Shown here in pieces: positions 52,723-62,006 of a stretch of 64,000 nucleotides of DNA (position 1 is its first letter; each line of letters opens with the position of its first letter). The DNA is from CAYUYV01 sp964449455 (GTDB lineage: Bacteria > Pseudomonadota > Alphaproteobacteria > JAJFIK01): positions 1 through 64,000 of the forward strand of contig CAYUYV010000003.1 of the NCBI GenBank assembly GCA_964449455.1, given 5' to 3'. Under the pieces are notes generated by a model. That model did no database searches. It was not told where the DNA came from and was given only the letters and a program-made list of their open reading frames with translations. A program made the position numbers and the translations under genes.

Positions 52723-55700
52723 CGGTTTCTCCGTCCCCGTATTGCCTGGCTTTCGGCCGTTGCCATTACCATTTCCGTTCCGGCCGCCGCGGAAGGACCA
52801 GGAGAACGCGAAGCGCCGGTCCAGCGGGTGGCAGAACAACCCTCGGATGAGGACATAGAAAATGGGCGTAAAGATGAGGCCGAACACCGTGACCCCGATC
52901 ATGCCAAAAAACACCGCCGTACCCAGGGCTTGACGCATCTCGGCGCCGGCGCCCGTCGCGATCACCAGGGGCACCACGCCGAGAATAAAGGCGAAGGAGG
53001 TCATCAAGATCGGCCTCAGACGCATCCGGGCGGCTTCCTCGGCGGCCTGGAACCGGTCGGTACAGTCTTTTTCCCGGGCCTTGGCGAATTCGACGATCAG
53101 GATCGCGTTCTTGCTCGCAAGACCGATGAGCACAATAAAGCCGACCTGGGTCAGAATATTGTTGTCCATGCCGCGCAGGTTCACGCCTGCGACCGCACTG
53201 AGCAGACACATCGGCACAATGAGCAGGACCGCGAAGGGCAGGGTCCAGCTTTCATACTGGGCCGCCAGCACCAGGAACACGAAAACCACGGACAATCCGA
53301 ATACGACCAGGGCCGTGTTGCCTTGTTGGCGCTGCTGATAGGACAGTTCCGTCCATTCATAGCGGATACCCTGGGGCAGGATGCGGTCGGCCAGGGCCTC
53401 CATGCGCAATAGGGCGTCGCCGGAGCTGTAGCCCGGTGCCGTGTCCCCGATAATCGCCGCAGACGGATAGAGATTATAGCGCGGCACACGGGACGGGCCT
53501 GTGATCTGCCGGAAGCTGGCGACGGATCCGATGGGCACCGTGTCACCATTTTCGTTCCGGGTGCGCAGATGGAGCACATCGTCGGGACTGTCCCGGTACT
53601 CATCATCCGCCTGGGCTGTTACACGGAAGGTCCGGCCCTGGAAGTTGAAGTCATTGACGAAGCTGGAGCCAAGATAGACTTCGAGGGCCTCGAACACTCT
53701 TTGGGTCGGCACACCGAGCATTTCCGCCCGTGTGCGGTCGATATCGAGATAGAGTTGGGGTGTGTCCGTCTCGAAAAAGGTGAACACACTGCGCAAGGTC
53801 GGGTCCTGATTGGCCGCGAAAGCCAGCTCCATGGTCGCCTCTTTCAAGGCCACGGGGCCCAGCCCCCTTCGGTCCTCGATCATCAGCTTGAAACCGCCGG
53901 CATTGCCGACGCCGCGCACGGGCGGCGGCGGGATCGCGACCACGAAGGCCTCCTCGATCGCCGAGAGGCGGCCGCGCAATTCGTTCAGGATACCCTCATA
54001 GCTGTGGCCGTCATGCTCGCGCTCCTCGAACGCATCGAGCGGCGTGAAGATGGTGGCGGCATTGGTGGCATTGACGCCATTGGCGCCATCAAAGCCGGCA
54101 AAAGCCACCGCATGGGCAATACCCGGAATATCTTCAATGATCTCGCTCGCCTCCCGCACGACCGCGTCGGTTCGGGCCAAAGACGCACCGGGTGGCAGGC
54201 GCAGCACCACGATGAAATAGCCCTGGTCCTGGGCCGGGATGAAGCCGGTCGGTGTCCGCTGGAATTGGACCCCTGTGAGCACAATCAGGCCCGCATAGAC
54301 CACCAGGGCAATCGATCCGATGCGGATCAGTCGGGCGACAAGGGCGCCATAGCCGTTCTCGGCCGCCGTGAAGACGCGGTTGAAAGCATTGAAAAAGGCT
54401 TTGAGCGGACGTTCCCAGGGCGGAATTTTCCGCGTTTCATCCTCGGGCCGCAGCAGCAGGGCGGCAAGGGCCGGGCTCAGGGTCAGTGAGACGAAGGCCG
54501 AGATCACGGTGGCGACGGCAATGGTTAGGGCAAATTGCCGGTAGAACTGGCCGGTGATGCCCTCAAGGAACGCGGCAGGAATGAACACCGCCGCCAGCAC
54601 CAGGGCGATGGAGACCAGTGCCCCGCCCACCTCGTCCATGGTGGTGTGGGCGGCCTGGCGCGGGGTCTGCCCGTCGCGCAGATTCCGGTCCACATTCTCG
54701 ATCACGACAATGGCGTCATCCACGACGATTCCGATGGCGAGCACGAGGCCGAACAGGGTGAGATTGTTGAGCGAGAAGCCAAGGGCCGCCATCACGGCAA
54801 AGGTGCCGATAAGGGAGATCGGGATTGCAAGGATCGGGATGATCGAGGCCCGGAAGGACTGAAGGAAGACAAACACGACGAGGATCACGAGCAGCACCGC
54901 TTCGGCGATGGTCTTGTACACCTCGTTGATGGACTCGCCGACAAAGGCCGTCGGATTGTACACCACTCGATATTCAAGGCCGTCCGGAAAATCCTGGGCC
55001 AGATCATCCATGGTTGCAATGATTTCGTCGGCCGTTGCGAGCGCATTCGAGCCTGGCCGCTGGAAAATGGGCATGGCCACGGCATTGTCTTCACCCAGAT
55101 AGGACCGGGTCACATAATCCTGCGCACCCAGTTCCACACGGGCCACATCCCGCACACGGACCACCTGACCGTCATCGCCGCGCGCCACGATGATGTCTGC
55201 AAAGGCTGCTGGATCATCAAGGCGCCCCAGGGTCTGGATCGGAGTCGCGAATGCCGTGGGCGCGACAATGGGCTCGGCGCCAATGGTCCCGGAGGCAATC
55301 TGAACATTTTGCGCCCGCAAAGCCGCAACCACATCCCCCGCCGTCAGCTCCAGGGAGGACAGTTTGTCCGGATCGAGCCACACCCGCATGGCATATTCAC
55401 TGCCGCCGAAAATGCGGATCTGGCCGACGCCGTCGATGCGGGCGAGGGGGTCGCGAACCTGGAAGTTCACATAGTTCGCGATATAGAGCTGATCATAGGT
55501 TTTATCCGGGGACAGAAGATGGACCACGATCATGAGGTCCGGCGAGTTCTTGCCCGTTGTCACACCGAGCCGGCGCACTTCTTCGGGCAGGCGCGGTTCG
55601 GCCCGGGCCACCCGGTTCTGCACCAGCACCTGGGCATCATCGAGATTGGTGCCGAGCTTGAAGGTGATGGTCAGGGTCATGCGCCCGTCATTTGTGGACT

Positions 55701-55947
55701 GGGACAGCATGTAAAGCATGTTCTCAACCCCGTTGATCTCCTGTTCAAGCGGGGTGGCGACGGTGGCGGCAACGGTTTCGGCCGTCGCGCCGGGATAGGT
55801 CGCGGTCACCTGGATCGTGGGCGGTGCAATCTCCGGATATTGGGTGATTGGCAAGCTCAGATAGCCGATGGTCCCGATCATGACGACCAGGATCGACATC
55901 ACGGCCGCAAAGATGGGCCGATCAACGAAGAAATGGGCGCCCCTCAT
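52711..55947 (-). CDS. RND multidrug efflux pump, HAE1 family
   Basis: A 1078-residue AcrB/MexB-type pump. Twelve membrane helices in two halves, the proton-relay Asp pair in GIVVDDAIVVIENVDRN, the second-half counterpart GLASKNAILIVEFAKAR, and large periplasmic loops after TM1 and TM7. Exports hydrophobic drugs and detergents. The Asn/Gly-rich tail (RNGNGNGNGRKPG) ends in KPATG followed by a stop that lies within an 18-bp tandem array. Start ATG 55947 overlaps the adaptor stop (ATGA). No outer-membrane channel gene is adjacent, so it must use one encoded elsewhere. Confidence 0.95.
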   Translation of the reverse strand: MRGAHFFVDRPIFAAVMSILVVMIGTIGYLSLPITQYPEIAPPTIQVTATYPGATAETVAATVATPLEQEINGVENMLYMLSQSTNDGRMTLTITFKLGTNLDDAQVLVQNRVARAEPRLPEEVRRLGVTTGKNSPDLMIVVHLLSPDKTYDQLYIANYVNFQVRDPLARIDGVGQIRIFGGSEYAMRVWLDPDKLSSLELTAGDVVAALRAQNVQIASGTIGAEPIVAPTAFATPIQTLGRLDDPAAFADIIVARGDDGQVVRVRDVARVELGAQDYVTRSYLGEDNAVAMPIFQRPGSNALATADEIIATMDDLAQDFPDGLEYRVVYNPTAFVGESINEVYKTIAEAVLLVILVVFVFLQSFRASIIPILAIPISLIGTFAVMAALGFSLNNLTLFGLVLAIGIVVDDAIVVIENVDRNLRDGQTPRQAAHTTMDEVGGALVSIALVLAAVFIPAAFLEGITGQFYRQFALTIAVATVISAFVSLTLSPALAALLLRPEDETRKIPPWERPLKAFFNAFNRVFTAAENGYGALVARLIRIGSIALVVYAGLIVLTGVQFQRTPTGFIPAQDQGYFIVVLRLPPGASLARTDAVVREASEIIEDIPGIAHAVAFAGFDGANGVNATNAATIFTPLDAFEEREHDGHSYEGILNELRGRLSAIEEAFVVAIPPPPVRGVGNAGGFKLMIEDRRGLGPVALKEATMELAFAANQDPTLRSVFTFFETDTPQLYLDIDRTRAEMLGVPTQRVFEALEVYLGSSFVNDFNFQGRTFRVTAQADDEYRDSPDDVLHLRTRNENGDTVPIGSVASFRQITGPSRVPRYNLYPSAAIIGDTAPGYSSGDALLRMEALADRILPQGIRYEWTELSYQQRQQGNTALVVFGLSVVFVFLVLAAQYESWTLPFAVLLIVPMCLLSAVAGVNLRGMDNNILTQVGFIVLIGLASKNAILIVEFAKAREKDCTDRFQAAEEAARMRLRPILMTSFAFILGVVPLVIATGAGAEMRQALGTAVFFGMIGVTVFGLIFTPIFYVLIRGLFCHPLDRRFAFSWSFRGGRNGNGNGNGRKPGNTGTEKPATG

Positions 55948-57347
55948 TCGCCCGCTCCCGTGGCTGTGCCGGCATTGCCCGCTGGCGCGGTAACCCGCTT
56001 CATGGTGGGCCCGTTCATGGTTGGCCCGTTCGTGGTTGGCCCGTTCGTGGTTGGCCCGTTCGTGGTTGGCCCGTTCGTGGTTGGTATGAGTCTCAGGGCC
56101 GTTTCCTTGAATTCAATGCTGGTCTCTTCGGCTTTGACCGGCAGACCCGGGCGCACTCGCTGGAGGCCGGCCACGATGACGCGGTCTTCATCGGTGAGGC
56201 CGCTTTTGATGATCCGCAGGCCGTTATAGAGATTGCCGATCACCACCGGGCGCCGCTCGGCCTTGCCGTCTTCTGTCACCACCAGGACGAATTTATCGGC
56301 CTGGTCGGAGCCCACCGCTTCATCCGGGATCAAGATTGCACGATAGAGCCCGCTGCCGGGCAGGCGGATGCGCCCGAAAAGGCCGGGTGTCAGCAGAAGA
56401 TCCTCGTTTCCAAAGACAGCGCGCGCCGAAATCGTGCCCGTGGAATTGCTCAGGCGGTTGTCGACAAAGTCGATATAGCCTTCGCGCGTGAAATCGTCCT
56501 CATCGGCAAGGCGAACGGCCACGGGTGTTGGGTTTTCCCGGGCATTGGGGCGGCTTCCGGAGCGATCGAGGCGCACATATTTCAGATAGTCCTGTTCGCT
56601 CACGGTGAAGATGAAATAGATCGGATCAAGGGAGACAATTGAGGTCAGGGCCGTGCCGCCCACATCGCCCGCTGTTATCAGATTGCCCTTGGTCACTTGC
56701 TCCCGGCTGATCCGCCCCCGGATGGGCGCCCGTATTTCTGTGAATTCCAGATTGAGCTGGGCCTGGCGCAGATTGGCTTGAGAGCGCTGAAGGGTCGCCG
56801 CGGCCACGTTTTTTTGCTGAACCCTCGCATCGAAATCGCTTTCGGAGAGATTGCCGCGTTTCAGGAGCGGTTCGGCGCGGCGCAGATCATTCTCGGCCAG
56901 TTTGAGCTGGGCTTCGGCAGCGGCCACATCCGCTTCCGCCGCATCAAGGGCCGCCTGGAAGGGGCGCTGGTCGATGACGAAGAGGACCTGGTCTTTCTCC
57001 ACGATCTCGCCGGCCGTGAAGGTGATCTGGTCCAGATAGCCGCTGACCCGGGCGCGAATGTCCACACTCTCAACCGCCTGGAATCGGCCCGTATAATGAT
57101 CGTATTCGACAATCTCGCGGGCAATCGGGCTCGCGACCGAGACAGTCGGGGTCGATGGCGTGCCGCCTTGGCCGGGTCTGTCCTGACCGCAGGCGGCAAC
57201 AAAGACCATTAAGCCTGTGCACAATCCGGCAAACCAGGAGAGGGGCCGCCGAGCAGGGGTCGCATGTTCAGGAGTGGTTATCTCAAGCTGCGGATGGTCC
57301 ATCTGTGGATTTTCCATCTGTGGATTGTCCATCTGTGGGTTGTCCAT
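55944..57347 (-). CDS. RND efflux periplasmic adaptor, lipoprotein
   Basis: A 467-residue membrane-fusion protein. Starts with four 5-residue MDNPQ-type units, then a lipobox (VFVAAC) near residue 50. Barrel-sandwich and hairpin domains follow (ARVSGYLDQITFTAGEIV, LNLEFTEIRAPIRGRIS, KGNLITAG) and the membrane-proximal domain. The C-terminus has five TNGPT units before the last residues. ATG 57347 is the last base triplet of an upstream 15-bp tandem array. First gene of the pump operon. The repeats at both ends are unusual for this family. Confidence 0.92.
   Translation of the reverse strand: MDNPQMDNPQMENPQMDHPQLEITTPEHATPARRPLSWFAGLCTGLMVFVAACGQDRPGQGGTPSTPTVSVASPIAREIVEYDHYTGRFQAVESVDIRARVSGYLDQITFTAGEIVEKDQVLFVIDQRPFQAALDAAEADVAAAEAQLKLAENDLRRAEPLLKRGNLSESDFDARVQQKNVAAATLQRSQANLRQAQLNLEFTEIRAPIRGRISREQVTKGNLITAGDVGGTALTSIVSLDPIYFIFTVSEQDYLKYVRLDRSGSRPNARENPTPVAVRLADEDDFTREGYIDFVDNRLSNSTGTISARAVFGNEDLLLTPGLFGRIRLPGSGLYRAILIPDEAVGSDQADKFVLVVTEDGKAERRPVVIGNLYNGLRIIKSGLTDEDRVIVAGLQRVRPGLPVKAEETSIEFKETALRLIPTTNGPTTNGPTTNGPTTNGPTMNGPTMKRVTAPAGNAGTATGAGE
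56001..56090. repeat. 15-bp tandem repeat x 6 in adaptor C-terminus
   Basis: Six units of type CGTGGTTGGCCCGTT, encoding Thr-Asn-Gly-Pro-Thr repeats on the minus strand. In frame. Confidence 0.92.
57288..57347. repeat. 15-bp tandem repeat x 4 at the adaptor start
   Basis: Four units of CTGTGGATTGTCCAT with changes, encoding Met-Asp-Asn-Pro-Gln on the minus strand. The array begins exactly at the start codon, so each unit includes an ATG and could serve as a start. Confidence 0.9.
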
Positions 57348-57595
57348 GGGGCGGGGGCTCCTTCGGCGCGAGGCGCTTGCGGCCAATTGGCGAAAGCTTT
57401 GGCGCAGTTAAACCCCGCGCGCCACATTCGCAAGTGCAGCGAAATGAATGTTTCTTGACGGATGGTCTTTCGGTCTGGGGCCAAATGCCGCTCAGCGCTG
57501 GCCATTAAGGGGCTTCACGCGTAGATTGGCGGAATGAACAGACCGCGAACGCGAGAGCGTTTTCTTGAGATTGTCCATGGGAGTGCGCGCCGGAC

Positions 57596-58654
57596 ATGCT
57601 TGATCAACGTCTGACCACCGCAACGGTTCTTGAAGAGGATTCTGGGGAGACAAGCCTCAGGCCCCTTGCCCTTGGTGATTTTATCGGCCAGCCGGTGGCG
57701 CGGAAAAATCTTGCCGTGTTCATCGAGGCGGCGAAGGGCAGGGGGGAGGCCCTTGATCATGTGCTGCTTTCCGGGCCGCCGGGCCTTGGCAAGACCACCC
57801 TGGCGCAAATCGTGGCACGCGAGCTTGGGGTCAATTTCCGCGCGACCTCGGGGCCGGTGATCGCAAAAGCCGGGGATCTGGCCGCCATGCTGACCAATCT
57901 CCAGCCCAGTGATGTTCTGTTCATTGATGAAATCCACCGGCTCAATCCGGCCGTGGAGGAAATTCTTTACCCGGCCATGGAGGATTTCCAGCTCGACCTC
58001 ATCATCGGCGAGGGGCCGGCGGCCCGGTCCGTGAAAATCGATCTGGCGCCTTTCACGCTGGTGGCCGCAACGACTCGCATGGGGCTCTTGTCCACGCCGC
58101 TGCGGGACCGCTTCGGCATCCCCATTCGGCTTGAATTTTACTCCGTGGAGGATTTGACCCGGATCGTGGAGCGTGGTGCCCGGGTGCTTAGCGTCGCCAT
58201 TGATGGGGACGGCGCGCTGGAAATCGCCCGCCGGGCCCGGGGCACGCCGCGCATCGCGGGGCGTCTGCTCCGCCGTGTACGGGATTTCGCCGATCATGGC
58301 GGCGCGCCGGCCATTACCGCGCCCGTGGCCGATGAGGCTTTGACCCGCCTCGATGTGGATCAAAGGGGCTTTGACGGGCTCGACCACCGTTACTTGCGCA
58401 CAATCGCGGTTCATTTCGAGGGCGGTCCTGTGGGGATCGAAACCGTCGCGGCCGCCCTGTCCGAACCGAAAGATGCGCTTGAGGATATTGTCGAGCCCTA
58501 TTTGATCCAGCAGGGTTTCGTGAAGCGCACGCCGCGGGGCCGGGTGCTGATGCCCATTGCTTTCACCCATCTTGGGTTGACGCCGCCCCTGCTGGAGCCT
58601 GAGCCCATGGACCTTTTCACAGGGCTCAACGGCGCGGCGTCCGATTCGGAGTGA
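57596..58654 (+). CDS. ruvB: Holliday junction branch-migration ATPase RuvB
   Basis: A 352-residue AAA+ motor. Walker A GPPGLGKTTLAQI near residue 60, Walker B LFIDEIHRLN, sensor 1 AATTRMG, arginine finger region LRDRFGIP, and the winged-helix end IVEPYLIQQGF and GFVKRTPRGR. ATG 57596. No ruvA or ruvC lies upstream; the adjacent region belongs to the efflux operon. The YbgC thioesterase gene follows within 20 bp, making it the head of the ruvB-ybgC-tol cluster. Confidence 0.97.
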   Translation: MLDQRLTTATVLEEDSGETSLRPLALGDFIGQPVARKNLAVFIEAAKGRGEALDHVLLSGPPGLGKTTLAQIVARELGVNFRATSGPVIAKAGDLAAMLTNLQPSDVLFIDEIHRLNPAVEEILYPAMEDFQLDLIIGEGPAARSVKIDLAPFTLVAATTRMGLLSTPLRDRFGIPIRLEFYSVEDLTRIVERGARVLSVAIDGDGALEIARRARGTPRIAGRLLRRVRDFADHGGAPAITAPVADEALTRLDVDQRGFDGLDHRYLRTIAVHFEGGPVGIETVAAALSEPKDALEDIVEPYLIQQGFVKRTPRGRVLMPIAFTHLGLTPPLLEPEPMDLFTGLNGAASDSE

Positions 58655-58674
58655 AACAAGGGGGGCAGCGGCCC

Positions 58675-59157
58675 ATGACGGACCATCGGGACATGGCAGG
58701 GCACGGATTGCCGCCTGGAGGCGCTTTTTTCGGCACGCGCCACCTGCTTCCCGTGCGGATCTATTATGAGGACACGGACTTTTCCGGCGTCGTTTATCAT
58801 GCGAACTACTTGCGCTTCTTAGAGCGCGGGCGCAGCGACTGCCTGCGTCTGGCCGGTGTTCACCATGCGGAGCTTTGGGCCCGGCCGGAGCCGCTGGCAT
58901 TCACGATCCGGCGGATCGACATGACCTTTCATCAGCCGGCACGAATCGACGACTCTCTTATCGTGACAACGCAGTTCACCAGAGCCTCGGGCGCGCGGAT
59001 CGAGGCTGTGCAGTGGATCACGCGGGACACGAAGGTGATTTTCCAGGCGGGCGTTTTTGCGGCCTGCATCAATGGGGAAGGCCGCCCCCGGCGAATCCCG
59101 TCCGATGTGGCATCAAACATGGCGCCGTATCTGGCCGAGGGCGAGCCTGAGGGCTGA
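58675..59157 (+). CDS. ybgC: YbgC-type acyl-CoA thioesterase
   Basis: A 160-residue hotdog thioesterase of the tol-pal associated type. Signature YYEDTDFSGVVYHANYLRFL with the catalytic Asp, and FLERGRSDCLR, are intact. ATG 58675 has GGGGGG upstream; a GTG at 58651 that overlaps the ruvB stop (GTGA) is also possible. In other bacteria YbgC hydrolyses short- or long-chain acyl-CoA and associates with the Tol system. Confidence 0.95.
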   Translation: MTDHRDMAGHGLPPGGAFFGTRHLLPVRIYYEDTDFSGVVYHANYLRFLERGRSDCLRLAGVHHAELWARPEPLAFTIRRIDMTFHQPARIDDSLIVTTQFTRASGARIEAVQWITRDTKVIFQAGVFAACINGEGRPRRIPSDVASNMAPYLAEGEPEG

Positions 59158-59556
59158 AAAACTGTGAGGTTTTAGAAGGGGGTGGGCCGATCCGGTGGCC
59201 AGGCCCTGCAAGCCGCAGTTTGGTCATAAAGATCTCAAAATCTCGTCACGTTGGGGCAGGGGGACGACCGCGCGATCCCTTTCTTCCGCCACCGCTTTGC
59301 CCATCTGGGTCCACAAAGCACTGGTCTTGAATAGGCTTAAGGTCGAGCCGGCATCCTGGCGGCGGCGGCTGCAGCTTCGGTCCTGGCCTTACGCCGTCGC
59401 CTGCGCTTTTGCGCATCTGAGGTGTGGGCCATGGGGACCAGATGATGGACCAGGACGTGAGGATGGCACTAAGCGGCGCGGTTTAATTCGGCGCAGGCTT
59501 CGAACCCTGCCATCATGCCGGCCGACGGCGAATCCTGAAGACGAAAGAGGCTTTCC
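59158..59556. other. Non-coding region between ybgC and tolQ
   Basis: About 400 bp, an unusual distance for this operon. The open frames here lack coding features. It may carry a separate promoter for tolQRAB; an AAAGAGG ribosome site belongs to tolQ. No clear structure seen. Confidence 0.5.
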
Positions 59557-60258
59557 ATGCCGGATCTTGAATTTTCCATCTGGGCCTTGTTCCTGCGAGC
59601 CGACATCGTGGTCAAGCTGGTCATTATCGGCCTGGTGATGGCATCGATCTGGAGTTGGGCGATCATTCTGGAAAAGGCATTTCGCCTGCGCCGCCTGGCC
59701 CGCGCCGCCGACAAGTTCGAAGATGTGTTCTGGTCAGGCACGCCCCTTGAGGATCTGGTGCAGCAGATTGGTGGACGGTCCGCGACGCCGATCGAACAGG
59801 TCTTCACCGCCGCGATGCGGGAATGGCGCCGGTCCACGGAAAAAGGGCCGCTTTATTCTGGCCTTCAGGAGCGCATCGATCGGGTCATGAATGTGACCAT
59901 CAGTCGGGAGTTGGGCCGTGTGGAGAGCCAGCTTGGCTTTCTGGCCACTGTAGGGTCAACGGCCCCCTTTGTGGGCTTGTTCGGCACCGTTTGGGGCATC
60001 ATGAACACCCTTCAATCCATCGGCATGAACAAGGCAACGACCCTTGCCGTGGTCGCGCCCGGCATTGCAGAAGCACTTTTCGCGACGGCCCTTGGCCTTC
60101 TCGCTGCCATCCCGGCTGTCGTTGCTTACAACCGCTTTGCGAGCCAGGTCGGCCGCTATGGCAGCCGCCTTGAAGGCTTCGCCGATGAGTTTGCCGCCAT
60201 CTTGTCTCGGCAGGTTGATGAGCGGACCCGGAGCGATCTCGGCGAACGGGGGCAATAA
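59557..60258 (+). CDS. tolQ: Tol-Pal motor subunit TolQ
   Basis: A 233-residue ExbB/MotA-family protein. Three membrane helices: about 20-38, 135-155 and 170-190; conserved region VGSTAPFVGLFGTVWGIMN before TM2, and TM3 AEALFATALGLLAAIPAVVAYN. Forms the proton-driven motor with TolR that energises TolA for outer-membrane constriction. Stop and the tolR start overlap (TAATG). Confidence 0.97.
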   Translation: MPDLEFSIWALFLRADIVVKLVIIGLVMASIWSWAIILEKAFRLRRLARAADKFEDVFWSGTPLEDLVQQIGGRSATPIEQVFTAAMREWRRSTEKGPLYSGLQERIDRVMNVTISRELGRVESQLGFLATVGSTAPFVGLFGTVWGIMNTLQSIGMNKATTLAVVAPGIAEALFATALGLLAAIPAVVAYNRFASQVGRYGSRLEGFADEFAAILSRQVDERTRSDLGERGQ

Positions 60259-60707
60259 TGGCGGGAATGCAGGCCACAGGGACTGGGGCTGCAAGGCGCG
60301 GTGGGCGTCGGCCCCGGCGCTTCCAGCCCATGAGTGAAATCAACGTCACACCATTCGTGGACGTCATGATGGTGCTCCTGGTGATCTTCATGGTGACGGC
60401 GCCGCTGCTCACGGTGGGGGTGCCCGTTGATCTGCCGGAAACGGCGGCAGGGCCCCTAACCGGGTCGGATGAACCCCTGTCGGTGAGCGTCACGGCCGAC
60501 TCGCGCATTTTTGTGCAGGATACGGAAATTCCGCTTGAGGCCCTTGTGCCGAAGCTCAACCAGATCACGCGCAACAATCCGGATGTGCGAATTTTTCTGC
60601 GTGCTGACAAAACTGTGGACTATGGGAACTTCATGGTCGTGCTGGGCACGCTGAATGCCGCGGGCTTCAACCGGGTCGGCCTTGTTGGGGAAACGCCCGG
60701 GCCATGA
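60258..60707 (+). CDS. tolR: Tol-Pal motor subunit TolR
   Basis: A 149-residue ExbD/TolR protein: a single membrane helix (MMVLLVIFMVTAPLLTV) with the critical Asp just before it in VTPFVDV, then a periplasmic domain (ending VLGTLNAAGFNRVGLVGE). A basic N-terminal part (ARRGGRRPRRF) precedes the helix. Overlaps tolQ by one base. Confidence 0.96.
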   Translation: MAGMQATGTGAARRGGRRPRRFQPMSEINVTPFVDVMMVLLVIFMVTAPLLTVGVPVDLPETAAGPLTGSDEPLSVSVTADSRIFVQDTEIPLEALVPKLNQITRNNPDVRIFLRADKTVDYGNFMVVLGTLNAAGFNRVGLVGETPGP

Positions 60708-60829
60708 CGCTCGCGCGCAGTGGCCTTCGGATGGCACACAAGACCATGTCTGGGGCATTGGGGCTCGTGACACGGGCAAGCGCCTTTCGCGCGCCGGCTG
60801 ATCATGCGGCAACAGGGATAAGGAAGTAG

Positions 60830-61951
60830 ATGCGGACTGCCGTTGCCATATCCGCCCTGATGCATGCCGGCGTTCTGGCCCTTGGCTTTGTCGCCTTGCC
60901 GGCGTCCAAGAGCACGCCAGTGGACGTGCCTGCTGTCCTCAATGTCGAATATGTCACGATCGGTGATGAGACCAATATTCGGCCGCTGATTGGGCAGGAT
61001 GCGGAGCAAGCTGTGGAAGCCTCAGCGCCTGAGCGGCGCCCGGCCGCCCAGCCGGTGGCCCGTCCCCCCCGGCCGCTCCCCCAGACCCGGCCAATCCCCC
61101 AGACCCGGCCAATCCCCCAGACCCAGCCAGTCCCCCAGACCCAGCCCGCGCCGCAAAATCCGGCTCCCACTCCTGTAGCCCGCACCGAACCGGAGCCGGC
61201 GCCCCGTCCAGTGCCCCAACCGGACCCGGAGCCGCAGGCTGAGACCACTGCCGAGCTGGTTGCGCCGGAACCGGTCACCGAGCCAACAGCTGAGCCGCAA
61301 GCCGCGTCATCAGACCCTGCGCCGGAGCCTGAGACTTCGCCCACGCCCTTGCCAGAACCGGAGAAATCAGTAGTCGAAGCCGTTGCGGAGGCCGAGGCGA
61401 CCCCTGCGCCGCAGACGCCCGCCCCGGCGCCGAAAGTTATGCCACGGCCCTTCCAGACTGCCCAAAGCGCTGAGCCCCAGAATGCGGAACCGGAGACGGA
61501 TGATTTCTTCGCCCAGACGGCCGCGCTTCTGGACAAGCATCCGGATGCGGAAAAAGAGCGCGTGTTCCATCGGCCTTCGGAGACGCCTGAGGGGGAAACA
61601 GCCGATCGCTCACGCGCGGCCGCCGGCCTTCAGACCGGGCTGACCCTTAATGAAACCGATGCCATCAAGGCGCAGCTCAAGCGCTGCTGGTCACCCCCGA
61701 CCGGTGCGCCGAATGCCGAAGAGCTGATCGTGACCTTGCGGGTGAGCTTCAACCCGGACGGGTCGGTGGCCGGTGTTCCACGGGTCGTGAATTCCTGGCT
61801 GTCCCAAGCGGATGGCTATATGCGTGCGGCCACGGATCGCGCCATCCGAGCCGTGCTCCAGTGTCAGCCATTCCAGCTGCCCGTGGAGCGATACAACAAT
61901 TGGCGTCTGGTGGATCTCGAGTTTGATCCGCGTTTTCTGCTTGGGAATTGA
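60830..61951 (+). CDS. tolA: TolA-like periplasm-spanning protein
   Basis: A 373-residue TolA. Membrane helix (AVAISALMHAGVLALGFVAL), a long Pro/Glu/Ala-rich stalk (residues about 60-210) with four 6-residue PQTRPI-type units, and a C-terminal TonB/TolA-like domain starting near LKRCWSPPTGAPNAEEL. The stalk is Pro-rich instead of the Ala/Lys helix of E. coli TolA. ATG 60830 has AAGGAAG upstream; 122 bp separate it from tolR. Confidence 0.93.
   Translation: MRTAVAISALMHAGVLALGFVALPASKSTPVDVPAVLNVEYVTIGDETNIRPLIGQDAEQAVEASAPERRPAAQPVARPPRPLPQTRPIPQTRPIPQTQPVPQTQPAPQNPAPTPVARTEPEPAPRPVPQPDPEPQAETTAELVAPEPVTEPTAEPQAASSDPAPEPETSPTPLPEPEKSVVEAVAEAEATPAPQTPAPAPKVMPRPFQTAQSAEPQNAEPETDDFFAQTAALLDKHPDAEKERVFHRPSETPEGETADRSRAAAGLQTGLTLNETDAIKAQLKRCWSPPTGAPNAEELIVTLRVSFNPDGSVAGVPRVVNSWLSQADGYMRAATDRAIRAVLQCQPFQLPVERYNNWRLVDLEFDPRFLLGN
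61079..61150. repeat. 18-bp tandem repeat x 4 in tolA stalk
   Basis: Four units of CCCCAGACCCGGCCAATC with changes, encoding Pro-Gln-Thr-Arg-Pro-Ile. In frame; copy number would set stalk length. Confidence 0.92.
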
Positions 61952-62006
61952 GGGGCTGTCCCGGCAAGTGACGGGCCCCGCAGGCGTTGACGACAAGGAG
62001 AGGACA

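Noticed and set aside
54535..56229. Plus-strand open frame of about 560 codons over the RND pump genes
   Set aside because: Shadow of the pump; His/Gly/Asp-rich composition and no sensible fold.
57515..58900. Long minus-strand open frame of about 460 codons over ruvB
   Set aside because: Antisense shadow of a clearly real ruvB/ybgC region; high-GC codon bias leaves the opposite strand open. Composition is Arg/Gly/His-rich with no motif or ribosome site.
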